This document shows, one piece after another, positions 18,395 to 27,082 of a stretch of DNA of 32,625 nucleotides. The stretch is taken from positions 1-32,625 of the forward strand of contig JALSIU010000022.1 in assembly GCA_026989715.1 (NCBI GenBank), written 5' to 3'. A model generated the notes under the pieces. That model saw nothing but the letters and a program-made list of their open reading frames with translations. It was not told the origin of the DNA and did not search any database. Source of the stretch: Methylomonas sp. GTDB taxonomy: Bacteria; Pseudomonadota; Gammaproteobacteria; Methylococcales; Methylomonadaceae. Each line of letters begins with the position of its first letter. Position 1 is the first letter of the stretch. The translations under genes were made by a program, and so were the position numbers.

Positions 18395-19351
18395 ATGCAT
18401 TACGATATTTTCAATGGCGATGCAGATGGTATTTGCGCACTGATTCAGCTTCGCCTCGCCACGCCCCAAAAATCCACGTTGGTTACCGGCATCAAAAGGG
18501 ACATTTTATTACTCAAAAAAATTGATATTCAACCAGGCGACCAATTAACTGTGCTAGATATATCCCTGCACAAAAACAGAGAACAAGTCAGCACTTTTTT
18601 AGCAAAGGGAGCTCATATTTTTTATGCCGACCACCACCAAGCCGGCGTAATTCCCCAGCACTCACAGTTAACGGCACTCATAGACACCCACCCTGATACC
18701 TGCACCAGCTTAATCATCAACCAACATCTACAAGGCAGGTACCCTCTTTGGGCGATTACCGCCGCCTTTGGTGATAACTTATTTGCCAGCGCGGAAAAAC
18801 TTGCCAATACGCTTAGCATCCGCTCAGAGACACTCCATCAATTAAAAAAGCTCGGCACTTATATTAACTATAATGGCTATGGCAGTTGCCTAGACGATTT
18901 ACACTTCACCCCCGACGCGCTTTATAAAGCCATGGCAGGCTACACATCACCCCTTGATTTTATCAACAAACAAGCGGACACTTTTAACGAACTGGAAAAT
19001 GGCTATTTAAGCGACATGCAAAATGCTGCACAAATTCAAGCAGAGTACCATAATTCCCATATCGCGGTATTCATACTACCGGATCAAGCATGGGCACGAC
19101 GCGTCAGTGGTGTTTTTAGCAACGACCTAGCCAATCAATTTCCCGATAGAGCCCATGCCGTTATCACCCTCACACCAGCCAATGATTACCAAATCAGTGT
19201 ACGCGCCCCTCTTAACAATAAAACTCATGCAGATGAGCTATGCGCATCTTTTGCAACAGGCGGCGGACGTAAAGCAGCGGCAGGCATCAATCATTTGCCA
19301 AAATCTGAGCTAGCAATGTTTATCGCCAAGTTTAATGCCACTTATTGTTAA
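18395..19351 (+). CDS. DHH/DHHA1-family phosphoesterase
   Basis: FNGDADGICA, FYADHHQAG (DHH), AAFGDN, and C-terminal GGGRKAAAGIN (DHHA1); starts 5 nt after cysC. Confidence 0.85.
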   Translation: MHYDIFNGDADGICALIQLRLATPQKSTLVTGIKRDILLLKKIDIQPGDQLTVLDISLHKNREQVSTFLAKGAHIFYADHHQAGVIPQHSQLTALIDTHPDTCTSLIINQHLQGRYPLWAITAAFGDNLFASAEKLANTLSIRSETLHQLKKLGTYINYNGYGSCLDDLHFTPDALYKAMAGYTSPLDFINKQADTFNELENGYLSDMQNAAQIQAEYHNSHIAVFILPDQAWARRVSGVFSNDLANQFPDRAHAVITLTPANDYQISVRAPLNNKTHADELCASFATGGGRKAAAGINHLPKSELAMFIAKFNATYC

Positions 19352-19398
19352 CTCAGCATAGCGATAAATATAAAATGCACCATTTAAACACTTAAACC

Positions 19399-22300
19399 TT
19401 AAGCCACTTTTTCTGTACGCATAAATTTTTGATAAAAATCTCTGGCTAATAGCGGCTTGGAGAAATAAAAACCCTGGAACATATCACATTCATGTTCACT
19501 TAAAAACGTAAATTGCTCTACCGTTTCAACACCTTCAGCGACTGTTAGCAAGCCCAAATGATGTGCCATATCAATAATTGTCTCCACAATGACAGCATCA
19601 CTCGGGTCAATTGTAATATCCTGCACAAAACTGCGATCAATTTTTAATATATCAACAGGCAACTGCTTTAAATATGCCAACGATGAATACCCCGTACCAA
19701 AATCATCAATTGAAATGGAGACCCCCAAATCCTTCAATGCCTGCATTTTTTGCACGGTATCCTCTATATCATCAATAACCACCCGTTCTGTCAATTCAAT
19801 CTCTAATAATGCAGGCGAAACCTCAGCTTGCATCATAATATCCTGCACACTTTGTACAAAATCCTTTTGCCGAAATTGCTTAGAACTCACATTAATTGCA
19901 ATATTGCCAATCTTAAACCCCTGTTGCTGCCACTCCTTAATTTGGCGACAGACCTCTACCAAAACCCATGTCCCTAACGGCAAAATCAAACTAGTATCTT
20001 CTGCAACCGGAATAAAATCAGCAGGTGAAATACGTCCCTTATCAGGATGCACCCAACGCACTAATGCCTCTGCACTTATCAACTCACCTTGATCATTGAC
20101 TTGCGGCTGATAACATAAAACAAACTGTCCATTATCAACAGCTGCCCGCAATTCTTTTTCTAAAAGTAACCGCGCATCTGCCGCCGCTTGCATACTCGGG
20201 TGAAAAAAACTAATACGGTTACGCCCCAACTCCTTAGAGCGATACATTGCCGTATCGGCTTGCTGTAATATCGTATTGATGGATTGATCGGATTCCGGAA
20301 AAAGCGTTACACCAATACTAGAGGAAATATGATGCTGATAATCTTGCAACATAAAAGTTTCCGCTAATGATTTTTTAATTTTCTCCGCAACAATCAGCCC
20401 ATGCTCAGCTGCCTCTTTAAGTGTATTTGAATTAGCATGTACCAAAATAACAAATTCATCCCCCCCTAAGCGAATTGCACTATCTCCACCTCTAATAGAA
20501 GCCTGAATGCGCCCTGCCACTTGCACTAACAAATCATCACCAATATGATGACCTAAAGAATCATTTAATAATTTAAAATGATCTAAGTCTAAAAATATAA
20601 CCGCCCCAAAATGCCCGTGCCGCCGTGCAACAGTCACCTCCTGCGCTAAACGATCCATTAATAACCGTCTATTCGGCAAACCCGTCAAAGCATCATAAAA
20701 GGCCATATTATGAATGGTCGATTCCGATTCCTTTTGCTTGGTAATATCCAGCATAAATCCAAGTAACTCAATGACTTCACCCGCCTCCACTTTTAAATTA
20801 ACAATACATTTTACCCAAACTATCTGGCCATCAGCAGTCTGTAGACGACATTCAAATTCATGGTCTTTATATTGCTCATTTTGTGCACGACAAAAATCAA
20901 CAACCCATTCACGATCGCGCTCATCAATACAATGCGACAAAAATCCAAGCTCGCTTAACCATCGCGACAATGGATAGCCTAATAGCTTTTCAGCCTCATC
21001 ACTGACAAATGTAAATTTCTGTTTACCAGGATCATACCGCCATACAATAGCTGATTGCGCCTGTACCAATTCTTTAAACTGTGATTCACTTTCCGCTAAT
21101 TGGTGGTGGCTACGTTGCAAGGCTTTTGTTCTGGCATTCACTTCTTTTTTAACAAGCTCAGTATGGCCGGATAACATCAGCAACACAATCGTTAATAAAC
21201 TGGTAATAATCATGCCGGCAACAGAAGCCCACCAAACAATACCCGAATAATACTGCTGTAAAAAAAACTCAGTAGGTACTAATAAAAAATAAAGTGAAGG
21301 CTCTGCCATAAAGCGATAAGCTAAGTCCAACACACCCTTTGAATGATAAGGCTGTTCAGATTGAAACAATAAAGCACCTTGCTGATTATCCGCCCTAACG
21401 AGCAAGCCTATCCCCGTTAAAGCACTATATTCACCAAGCTGTTCAATCATTGTCCCTAATGAATAAGTAGCCATCACAAAACCAATCAGTTGCTGTTGCT
21501 GATAAACAGGCAACGCAATCCATAGTTGTGCTTGCCTCCTTGATTCACCCACCCTATCTAAATAAACAGTTTGCACCTCATCGCTCATAAGCCCTGCCCA
21601 TAACTTTTGCTGTAATGCAACCGACGGTGTTAACAACGCCTCCATATCAGGCACTTGATACTGAACCGTCATTTTCTCCATACTATCCGGCAAAGTCACC
21701 CATTGCATAGAAAGCAAAGCACTGTCTTTAAATAAGACCTGAGTAAACTGCTTAAATTCATATTGACTGACTTCTGCAGAGGATTCAAAAAACTGTTTTA
21801 CAAACAATAATTGTTCTTGATATTTTAACGACTTATCGTCAAAAGCCGTCTGAAACCGCAAACCTAGTGTTGCAAAAACATTCTGTAGACGTAGGTTCTC
21901 TTGCCCCTTAATAAATTGGAATGCAATTACCGTTACAACAAACAATGAGACCAATGGCACTCCAACGCTTATTCTACGTCGCCGCCAATGCAAGTCATGT
22001 CTGGCAAAAATCAAAAAGAATAAAGGCGTAAAGATGATAGCCCCCATACTGTCACCCAACCACCAGTTCAAAAAAGCCAGCACCACATCTTGACTTTGCA
22101 CCAGACCCAGCAGATATAAAGCCAAAACATTCAGAATTGCAGAAAGAAAAGTAGCAACAATTCCTGCAAGTAGAAAAAAGCGCAATATCTGTTTCAGCTC
22201 AATCAGCGGATTGGGGTAATTGGCATAATAACGCACTAGCCACGCCCCCAGCCACGCGCGTAAAACACCATTAAGTGCCATTAACCCAATAACACCTAAG

Positions 22301-22563
22301 GTATCCGGTGTCATTTCTAATATCGAAATATCATAAATGGCCAATTTACAACCAATATCACCTAAAAAAACCCCAAACAGAACACGATTGCCCCATAACA
22401 ATACCGCGCCTAAAGCAATTCCTACCGGTGGCCAAATCGTGCCGGAAAAATTAGCAGGACTCACCAAAGGCATCGCCAATTTGCCCGCATAATAAAACAA
22501 AATGGCGGTGGCTATAATTTTGATAGGCGTATCTAATTTACTGGCTTGTAATAACATAAACAC
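19399..22563 (-). CDS. MASE1-PAS-GGDEF-EAL sensor protein (cyclic di-GMP turnover)
   Basis: N-terminal multi-TM MASE1-like segment (FSGTIWPPVGIALGAVLLWG), PAS region, RLGGDEFVIL, then EALVRWVHP ... DDFGTGYSSL EAL domain. Confidence 0.93.
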   Translation of the reverse strand: MFMLLQASKLDTPIKIIATAILFYYAGKLAMPLVSPANFSGTIWPPVGIALGAVLLWGNRVLFGVFLGDIGCKLAIYDISILEMTPDTLGVIGLMALNGVLRAWLGAWLVRYYANYPNPLIELKQILRFFLLAGIVATFLSAILNVLALYLLGLVQSQDVVLAFLNWWLGDSMGAIIFTPLFFLIFARHDLHWRRRRISVGVPLVSLFVVTVIAFQFIKGQENLRLQNVFATLGLRFQTAFDDKSLKYQEQLLFVKQFFESSAEVSQYEFKQFTQVLFKDSALLSMQWVTLPDSMEKMTVQYQVPDMEALLTPSVALQQKLWAGLMSDEVQTVYLDRVGESRRQAQLWIALPVYQQQQLIGFVMATYSLGTMIEQLGEYSALTGIGLLVRADNQQGALLFQSEQPYHSKGVLDLAYRFMAEPSLYFLLVPTEFFLQQYYSGIVWWASVAGMIITSLLTIVLLMLSGHTELVKKEVNARTKALQRSHHQLAESESQFKELVQAQSAIVWRYDPGKQKFTFVSDEAEKLLGYPLSRWLSELGFLSHCIDERDREWVVDFCRAQNEQYKDHEFECRLQTADGQIVWVKCIVNLKVEAGEVIELLGFMLDITKQKESESTIHNMAFYDALTGLPNRRLLMDRLAQEVTVARRHGHFGAVIFLDLDHFKLLNDSLGHHIGDDLLVQVAGRIQASIRGGDSAIRLGGDEFVILVHANSNTLKEAAEHGLIVAEKIKKSLAETFMLQDYQHHISSSIGVTLFPESDQSINTILQQADTAMYRSKELGRNRISFFHPSMQAAADARLLLEKELRAAVDNGQFVLCYQPQVNDQGELISAEALVRWVHPDKGRISPADFIPVAEDTSLILPLGTWVLVEVCRQIKEWQQQGFKIGNIAINVSSKQFRQKDFVQSVQDIMMQAEVSPALLEIELTERVVIDDIEDTVQKMQALKDLGVSISIDDFGTGYSSLAYLKQLPVDILKIDRSFVQDITIDPSDAVIVETIIDMAHHLGLLTVAEGVETVEQFTFLSEHECDMFQGFYFSKPLLARDFYQKFMRTEKVA

Positions 22564-22712
22564 ATCAGGAAGCTAAAAAAATACTCGGTGAGATAATATT
22601 TATAACAGAAACAACGTTTAAATGCTGGTTATTTTAAAGCAACACATAGATAAATAAGGGTTGCATAGGTAAAATGACTATTTTCATTTAATCATCAACA
22701 TTATAAAGATAC

Positions 22713-24422
22713 ATGCGCACCTCACAATTTCCACTTAGTACCGTCAAAGAAACCCCGGCCGACGCAGAAATTGCCAGCCATAAATTAATGATTCGAGCCG
22801 GCCTGATTCGCAAACTGGCTTCCGGTTTATATACTTGGCTACCGCTTGGTTTACGTGTACTACGTAAAGTCGAACATATAACGCGCCAAGAAATGGAAAA
22901 AGCAGGTGCACTAGAAGTCTTAATGCCGGCACTGCAACCCGCAGAACTATGGCAAGAAACAGAGCGTTGGGAACAATACGGCCCTGAACTAGCCCGCCTG
23001 ACAGACCGCCATCAACGTGAATTTTGTTTAGGTCCCACACATGAGGAAATCATTACCGATTTAGCGCGTAATGAATTGAAAAGCTACAAACAACTGCCGG
23101 TCACTTATTATCAAATACAAACTAAATTTCGCGATGAAATACGGCCTCGCTTCGGCATTATGCGTTCGCGTGAATTTATTATGAAAGATGCCTATTCTTT
23201 TCACTTAAATACGGCTTCTTTACAGGCAACCTATGATGTTATGTTTCAAGCTTATAGCAATATCTTTCAACATCTAGGGCTCAATTTTCGCCCCGTCATA
23301 GCAGATTCCGGTGCCATTGGGGGAGCTATCTCACATGAATTTCACGTCCTTGCTGAGGCTGGGGAAGATGCCTTAGCAATTGCTTCCGGCAGTGATTATG
23401 CAGCCAATGTCGAAACCGCAGAAGCGGTGATGCCCACGACACCTCGCCCCCTGGCAAGCCAAGCGTTGCAACTCATCGACACGCCTAATCAGCACAGCAT
23501 CACCGAGCTTAGCGAATTTTTAAATATTGCGCCACAAAAATGCCTCAAAACGCTCATCGTCAAAGGAGAAGCAGATTCCCTGGTTGCTTTATTATTACGT
23601 GGCGATCATGAACTCAATGCAATCAAGGCCGAAAAAATTGCAGGTATTATCGCACCACTCGAATTTGCCGGTGATGCCGAAATACTGAGTGCCTGCCAAT
23701 GCAAACCCGGCTCTATTGGTCCTATCGGTTTAAACATCAGAATCATAGCCGATCGTAGCGTCACCAACCTAGCTGATTTTGTCTGTGGTGCCAATCAAGA
23801 CGGAAAACACTATACCGGCACCAACTGGGAACGTGATTTACCCTTACCGACTGAAATTGCCGATATACGCTCCGTTGTCGCCGGTGACCCGAGCCCCGAT
23901 GGTCAAGGTGAATTGAGCATTGTTCGCGGTATCGAAGTAGGCCATATTTTCCAATTAGGTACCAAATACAGTGCCGCCATGCAAGCAGGGGTCATTAATG
24001 AAGCAGGAAAAAGTGAAACCTTAATCATGGGTTGCTATGGCATTGGTATCTCCCGCGTTGTTGCCGCTGCCGTCGAACAAAATCATGATGCTAACGGCAT
24101 TATCTGGCCGGCAAAATTAGCCCCTTTTCAGGTCGCTTTATGCCCCATGAATATGCATAAATCTGAGCGTTTACGCACTGCCGCCAATAAACTTTATCAA
24201 GAATTATTAGAGGCCGGCTTAGACGTACTCTTTGATGACCGTAAAGTACGCGCGGGTTTTATGTTCTCTGACATGGAACTCATCGGCATCCCGCACCGCA
24301 TCGTCATTGGCGATAGAGGCCTTGATAATAATAGCGTCGAATATCGCGCCCGTACTGACAGTGAAAACCAAGAAATTGCTCTGGAAAATATTACGGCCTT
24401 TATAAAAGAAAAAATCGGTTAA
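22713..24422 (+). CDS. proS: Prolyl-tRNA synthetase
   Basis: [46 protein letters not shown]...LGPTHEE; bacterial ProS with INS editing domain. Confidence 0.97.
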   Translation: MRTSQFPLSTVKETPADAEIASHKLMIRAGLIRKLASGLYTWLPLGLRVLRKVEHITRQEMEKAGALEVLMPALQPAELWQETERWEQYGPELARLTDRHQREFCLGPTHEEIITDLARNELKSYKQLPVTYYQIQTKFRDEIRPRFGIMRSREFIMKDAYSFHLNTASLQATYDVMFQAYSNIFQHLGLNFRPVIADSGAIGGAISHEFHVLAEAGEDALAIASGSDYAANVETAEAVMPTTPRPLASQALQLIDTPNQHSITELSEFLNIAPQKCLKTLIVKGEADSLVALLLRGDHELNAIKAEKIAGIIAPLEFAGDAEILSACQCKPGSIGPIGLNIRIIADRSVTNLADFVCGANQDGKHYTGTNWERDLPLPTEIADIRSVVAGDPSPDGQGELSIVRGIEVGHIFQLGTKYSAAMQAGVINEAGKSETLIMGCYGIGISRVVAAAVEQNHDANGIIWPAKLAPFQVALCPMNMHKSERLRTAANKLYQELLEAGLDVLFDDRKVRAGFMFSDMELIGIPHRIVIGDRGLDNNSVEYRARTDSENQEIALENITAFIKEKIG

Positions 24423-24425
24423 TAC

Positions 24426-24461
24426 AAAAAACGTCACAGGCTAAGCAACTTGGCCTGTGAC
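24426..24461 (-). terminator. Stem-loop between proS and efpL with T-tract only in the minus-strand direction
   Basis: GTCACAGGC (24433-24441) / GCCTGTGAC (24453-24461); minus strand continues into G-TTTTTT (24431-24426). On the plus strand no T-tract follows. Confidence 0.55.
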
Positions 24462-24507
24462 CGCTAAAAGCATCCTCCCAAAAACAAATTAATTAAGGAA
24501 TAAGCTT

Positions 24508-25074
24508 ATGCCTAAGGCAAGTGATTTAAAACGCGGCATTATTGTTGAAATCAATAACGCCCCCCATGCAGTCAAACAAGTTGAAGCTAAAAGCCCCTCA
24601 TCACGCGGCGCATCGACCCTCTATAAAGTGCGTTTTACCAACCTCAAAACAGGGCAAAAACTAGACGAGTCTTATAAAGGCGATGATTTCCTAAAAGAAG
24701 CCGATTGTGTGCGCGTAAAAGTGCAATACTCCTATCATGATGGTGATAATTTTGTATTCATGAACGTGGAAGACTATACTCAATATAACTTAAGCGATGC
24801 AGAACTCGAAGGACAAAGTGCTTATATTACTGACGGACTAGAAGGCATTACTGCCTTAATTATGGACGATAATATTCTTGGTATTGAATTACCCGCATCT
24901 GTTGAGATGGCCATTACGGAAACGGCTCCCGGCATAAAAGGCTCCTCTGCCACGGCAAGAACCAAAACGGCACAACTGCCCACAGGCTTAGAAGTTCAAG
25001 TGCCGGAATATTTAGAAACCGGAGAAATAATTAAAATCAATACCACCACCGGCAAATATATATCACGGGCTTAA
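24508..25074 (+). CDS. efpL: Elongation factor P-like protein EfpL (YeiP)
   Basis: EF-P fold with SPSSRGAS loop carrying Arg33 (codon 24604-24606) instead of the EF-P Lys; C-terminal ETAPGIKGSSATARTK and QVPEYLETGE typical of YeiP. Confidence 0.92.
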   Translation: MPKASDLKRGIIVEINNAPHAVKQVEAKSPSSRGASTLYKVRFTNLKTGQKLDESYKGDDFLKEADCVRVKVQYSYHDGDNFVFMNVEDYTQYNLSDAELEGQSAYITDGLEGITALIMDDNILGIELPASVEMAITETAPGIKGSSATARTKTAQLPTGLEVQVPEYLETGEIIKINTTTGKYISRA

Positions 25075-25154
25075 GCCGCCGAGATGCAAAGGCAATAAAA
25101 CCTCAAACTTTCTCCAGCCCATAACAACATTTCATTTGATGATGCAATAAACTT

Positions 25155-26369
25155 ATGACTCAAATAGATATTCTAGCTATTGATGACGATAAATTTATCC
25201 AAAAAGTGATTAGCAAATCACTTACATCAGATGAAATGTCAGTGCGTCTTGCCAGTGATGGTGAAGCCGGTATTGCTGAAGCGACTCGCGTGGTACCCGA
25301 TATTATCTTATTAGATGTCGAAATGCCCGGCATCAATGGCTATGAAGTCTGTGATCGTCTACGCAATATTGCAGTCACCCAAAAAGTCCCCATTGTATTC
25401 TTATCATCACACAGCTCATTGCGCGAGCGTATGCAAGGATATGAAGTGGGCGGTGATGATTATTTAGTCAAACCCTTTGAAAAAGAATACTTGTTGGCCA
25501 GAATAAAAGTACTGCTGGCATTCCAAGAAGAAAAAAAAGCACTGCGTGAGCAATATGAACTCGCCCAAAAAAGTGCCCTAATTGCCATGACCGGTTCCAG
25601 TGAACTGGGCATAGCAATGCGCTTTATGGAAAAAAGCCTCGCTTACCAAAGCATTCAAGAATTAGCCGATGGCATTTTGGACGTTTTAAGCCAATTATCA
25701 CTCGATTGCTGCATTATGATCATTGAGCACGGGCAATATTTTTGGTTTTCCTCGGCAAGTGCCATCAGCCCCCTGGAAAAAGAACTGGTAGAGATGTGTG
25801 ACAAAGAAGCACGCTTCTTAGACTTTGGTACCCGCACCATAATCAATTACCCGCGCACCAGTTTATTGGTCAGAAATATGCCATTAGAGGATATGGAGCG
25901 TTATGGCAGAATCAAAGACCTGCTTCCCATTTTGCTTTCCGCCATCAACTCCAAAATTCATACACTGGCCACTCAAGAAGCACTCACACTACAAAGTAGC
26001 CAACTATTAGAGTCATTTAAAATGATTCGTAATAGTCTCTATTTTTTAGGCAAAACGATTGTAAACAACCGTCAAGATAGCGCAGCCATTATGCAAAAAC
26101 TGGTACAAGACCTAAATTACGATTTTTTACGCATGGGGCTAGAAGAGGATCAAGAAGAATACCTACTACAGCGTATTGATACTGCCATAGAAGAAGCCAC
26201 ACTAGAAATGGATGCCGGCTTAGAAATTCGTCAAGCACTCACTTATATTTTAAACACTCTCAACGCAGTCGTCGCTAAACAAGAAACACTGTTTGCAAGC
26301 TTTAAAGCCAGCCTGGCAACAGAGCTGGCAGAACAAAATATCAATGATGATGACATTGAATTATTTTAA
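25155..26369 (+). CDS. Response regulator: canonical REC domain plus long uncharacterised C-terminal region
   Basis: ILAIDDDKF, IILLDVEMPGINGYEV, FLSSHS, VKPF; C-terminal ~270 aa has no recognisable output domain. Confidence 0.88.
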   Translation: MTQIDILAIDDDKFIQKVISKSLTSDEMSVRLASDGEAGIAEATRVVPDIILLDVEMPGINGYEVCDRLRNIAVTQKVPIVFLSSHSSLRERMQGYEVGGDDYLVKPFEKEYLLARIKVLLAFQEEKKALREQYELAQKSALIAMTGSSELGIAMRFMEKSLAYQSIQELADGILDVLSQLSLDCCIMIIEHGQYFWFSSASAISPLEKELVEMCDKEARFLDFGTRTIINYPRTSLLVRNMPLEDMERYGRIKDLLPILLSAINSKIHTLATQEALTLQSSQLLESFKMIRNSLYFLGKTIVNNRQDSAAIMQKLVQDLNYDFLRMGLEEDQEEYLLQRIDTAIEEATLEMDAGLEIRQALTYILNTLNAVVAKQETLFASFKASLATELAEQNINDDDIELF

Positions 26370-26386
26370 AATTTTATCCTCAATTC

Positions 26387-27061
26387 TTAACTCTCCACGA
26401 CCGACCGGTCACCAAAAACCGCTTGCCAATCTTGCGTAAACTGATCGACGGCCGGCTGTACAGCAGGATGTGCCATCATTTGCTCAGCAATATCAACCGG
26501 AATGGTAATGGCCGCTACCCCTAACTGCAATACATCCATTACTTGCAAAGTATTTTTAAAACTGGCAGGCAATAATTTGGCCGCAAAATGATGGCGTACC
26601 AATAAGGTTTGAATATCCGCCACAACGCCCACCCCATCACTCCCCATCGCCTCAATACGATTGACATACGGCGCCAAATAATCAGCACCACATAAAGCCG
26701 CCAAAAAACCTTGTTGCGCAGTATAAATCGCCGTGGCCAATACCGTTATCCCCTCAGCCTTCATCAGCTTAATCGCCGCCAAGCCCACCGACGTAGCCGG
26801 CACTTTTACCACAATATCATAAGGCAAAGCCTGCAATTGTCGCGCCTCCACCAACATCGCCTCGGCCGTCTGCGTAACCACCTGCACATGCATCCGCGCA
26901 CTACCTCCTAAGGCTTTATCCATTGCAGGCAAAACAGTACTGATGCCGAGACCTGCTTGCGCTAAAATGGAAGGATTAGTCGTAACGCCATAAATCGGTA
27001 GCGACTGATTAAGCTGTAACACTTTTGTAGCATCTGCGGTATCTAAATAGAATTCAAACAT
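26387..27061 (-). CDS. fsa: Fructose-6-phosphate aldolase / small transaldolase family
   Basis: FYLDTADATKV, YGVTTNPSILA, DIVVKVPATSVGLAAIKLMKAEGI, APYVNRIEA, ASFKN; close to FsaA-type sequence and length. Confidence 0.88.
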   Translation of the reverse strand: MFEFYLDTADATKVLQLNQSLPIYGVTTNPSILAQAGLGISTVLPAMDKALGGSARMHVQVVTQTAEAMLVEARQLQALPYDIVVKVPATSVGLAAIKLMKAEGITVLATAIYTAQQGFLAALCGADYLAPYVNRIEAMGSDGVGVVADIQTLLVRHHFAAKLLPASFKNTLQVMDVLQLGVAAITIPVDIAEQMMAHPAVQPAVDQFTQDWQAVFGDRSVVES

Positions 27062-27082
27062 CTTTGCACCTCATTATTTTTT

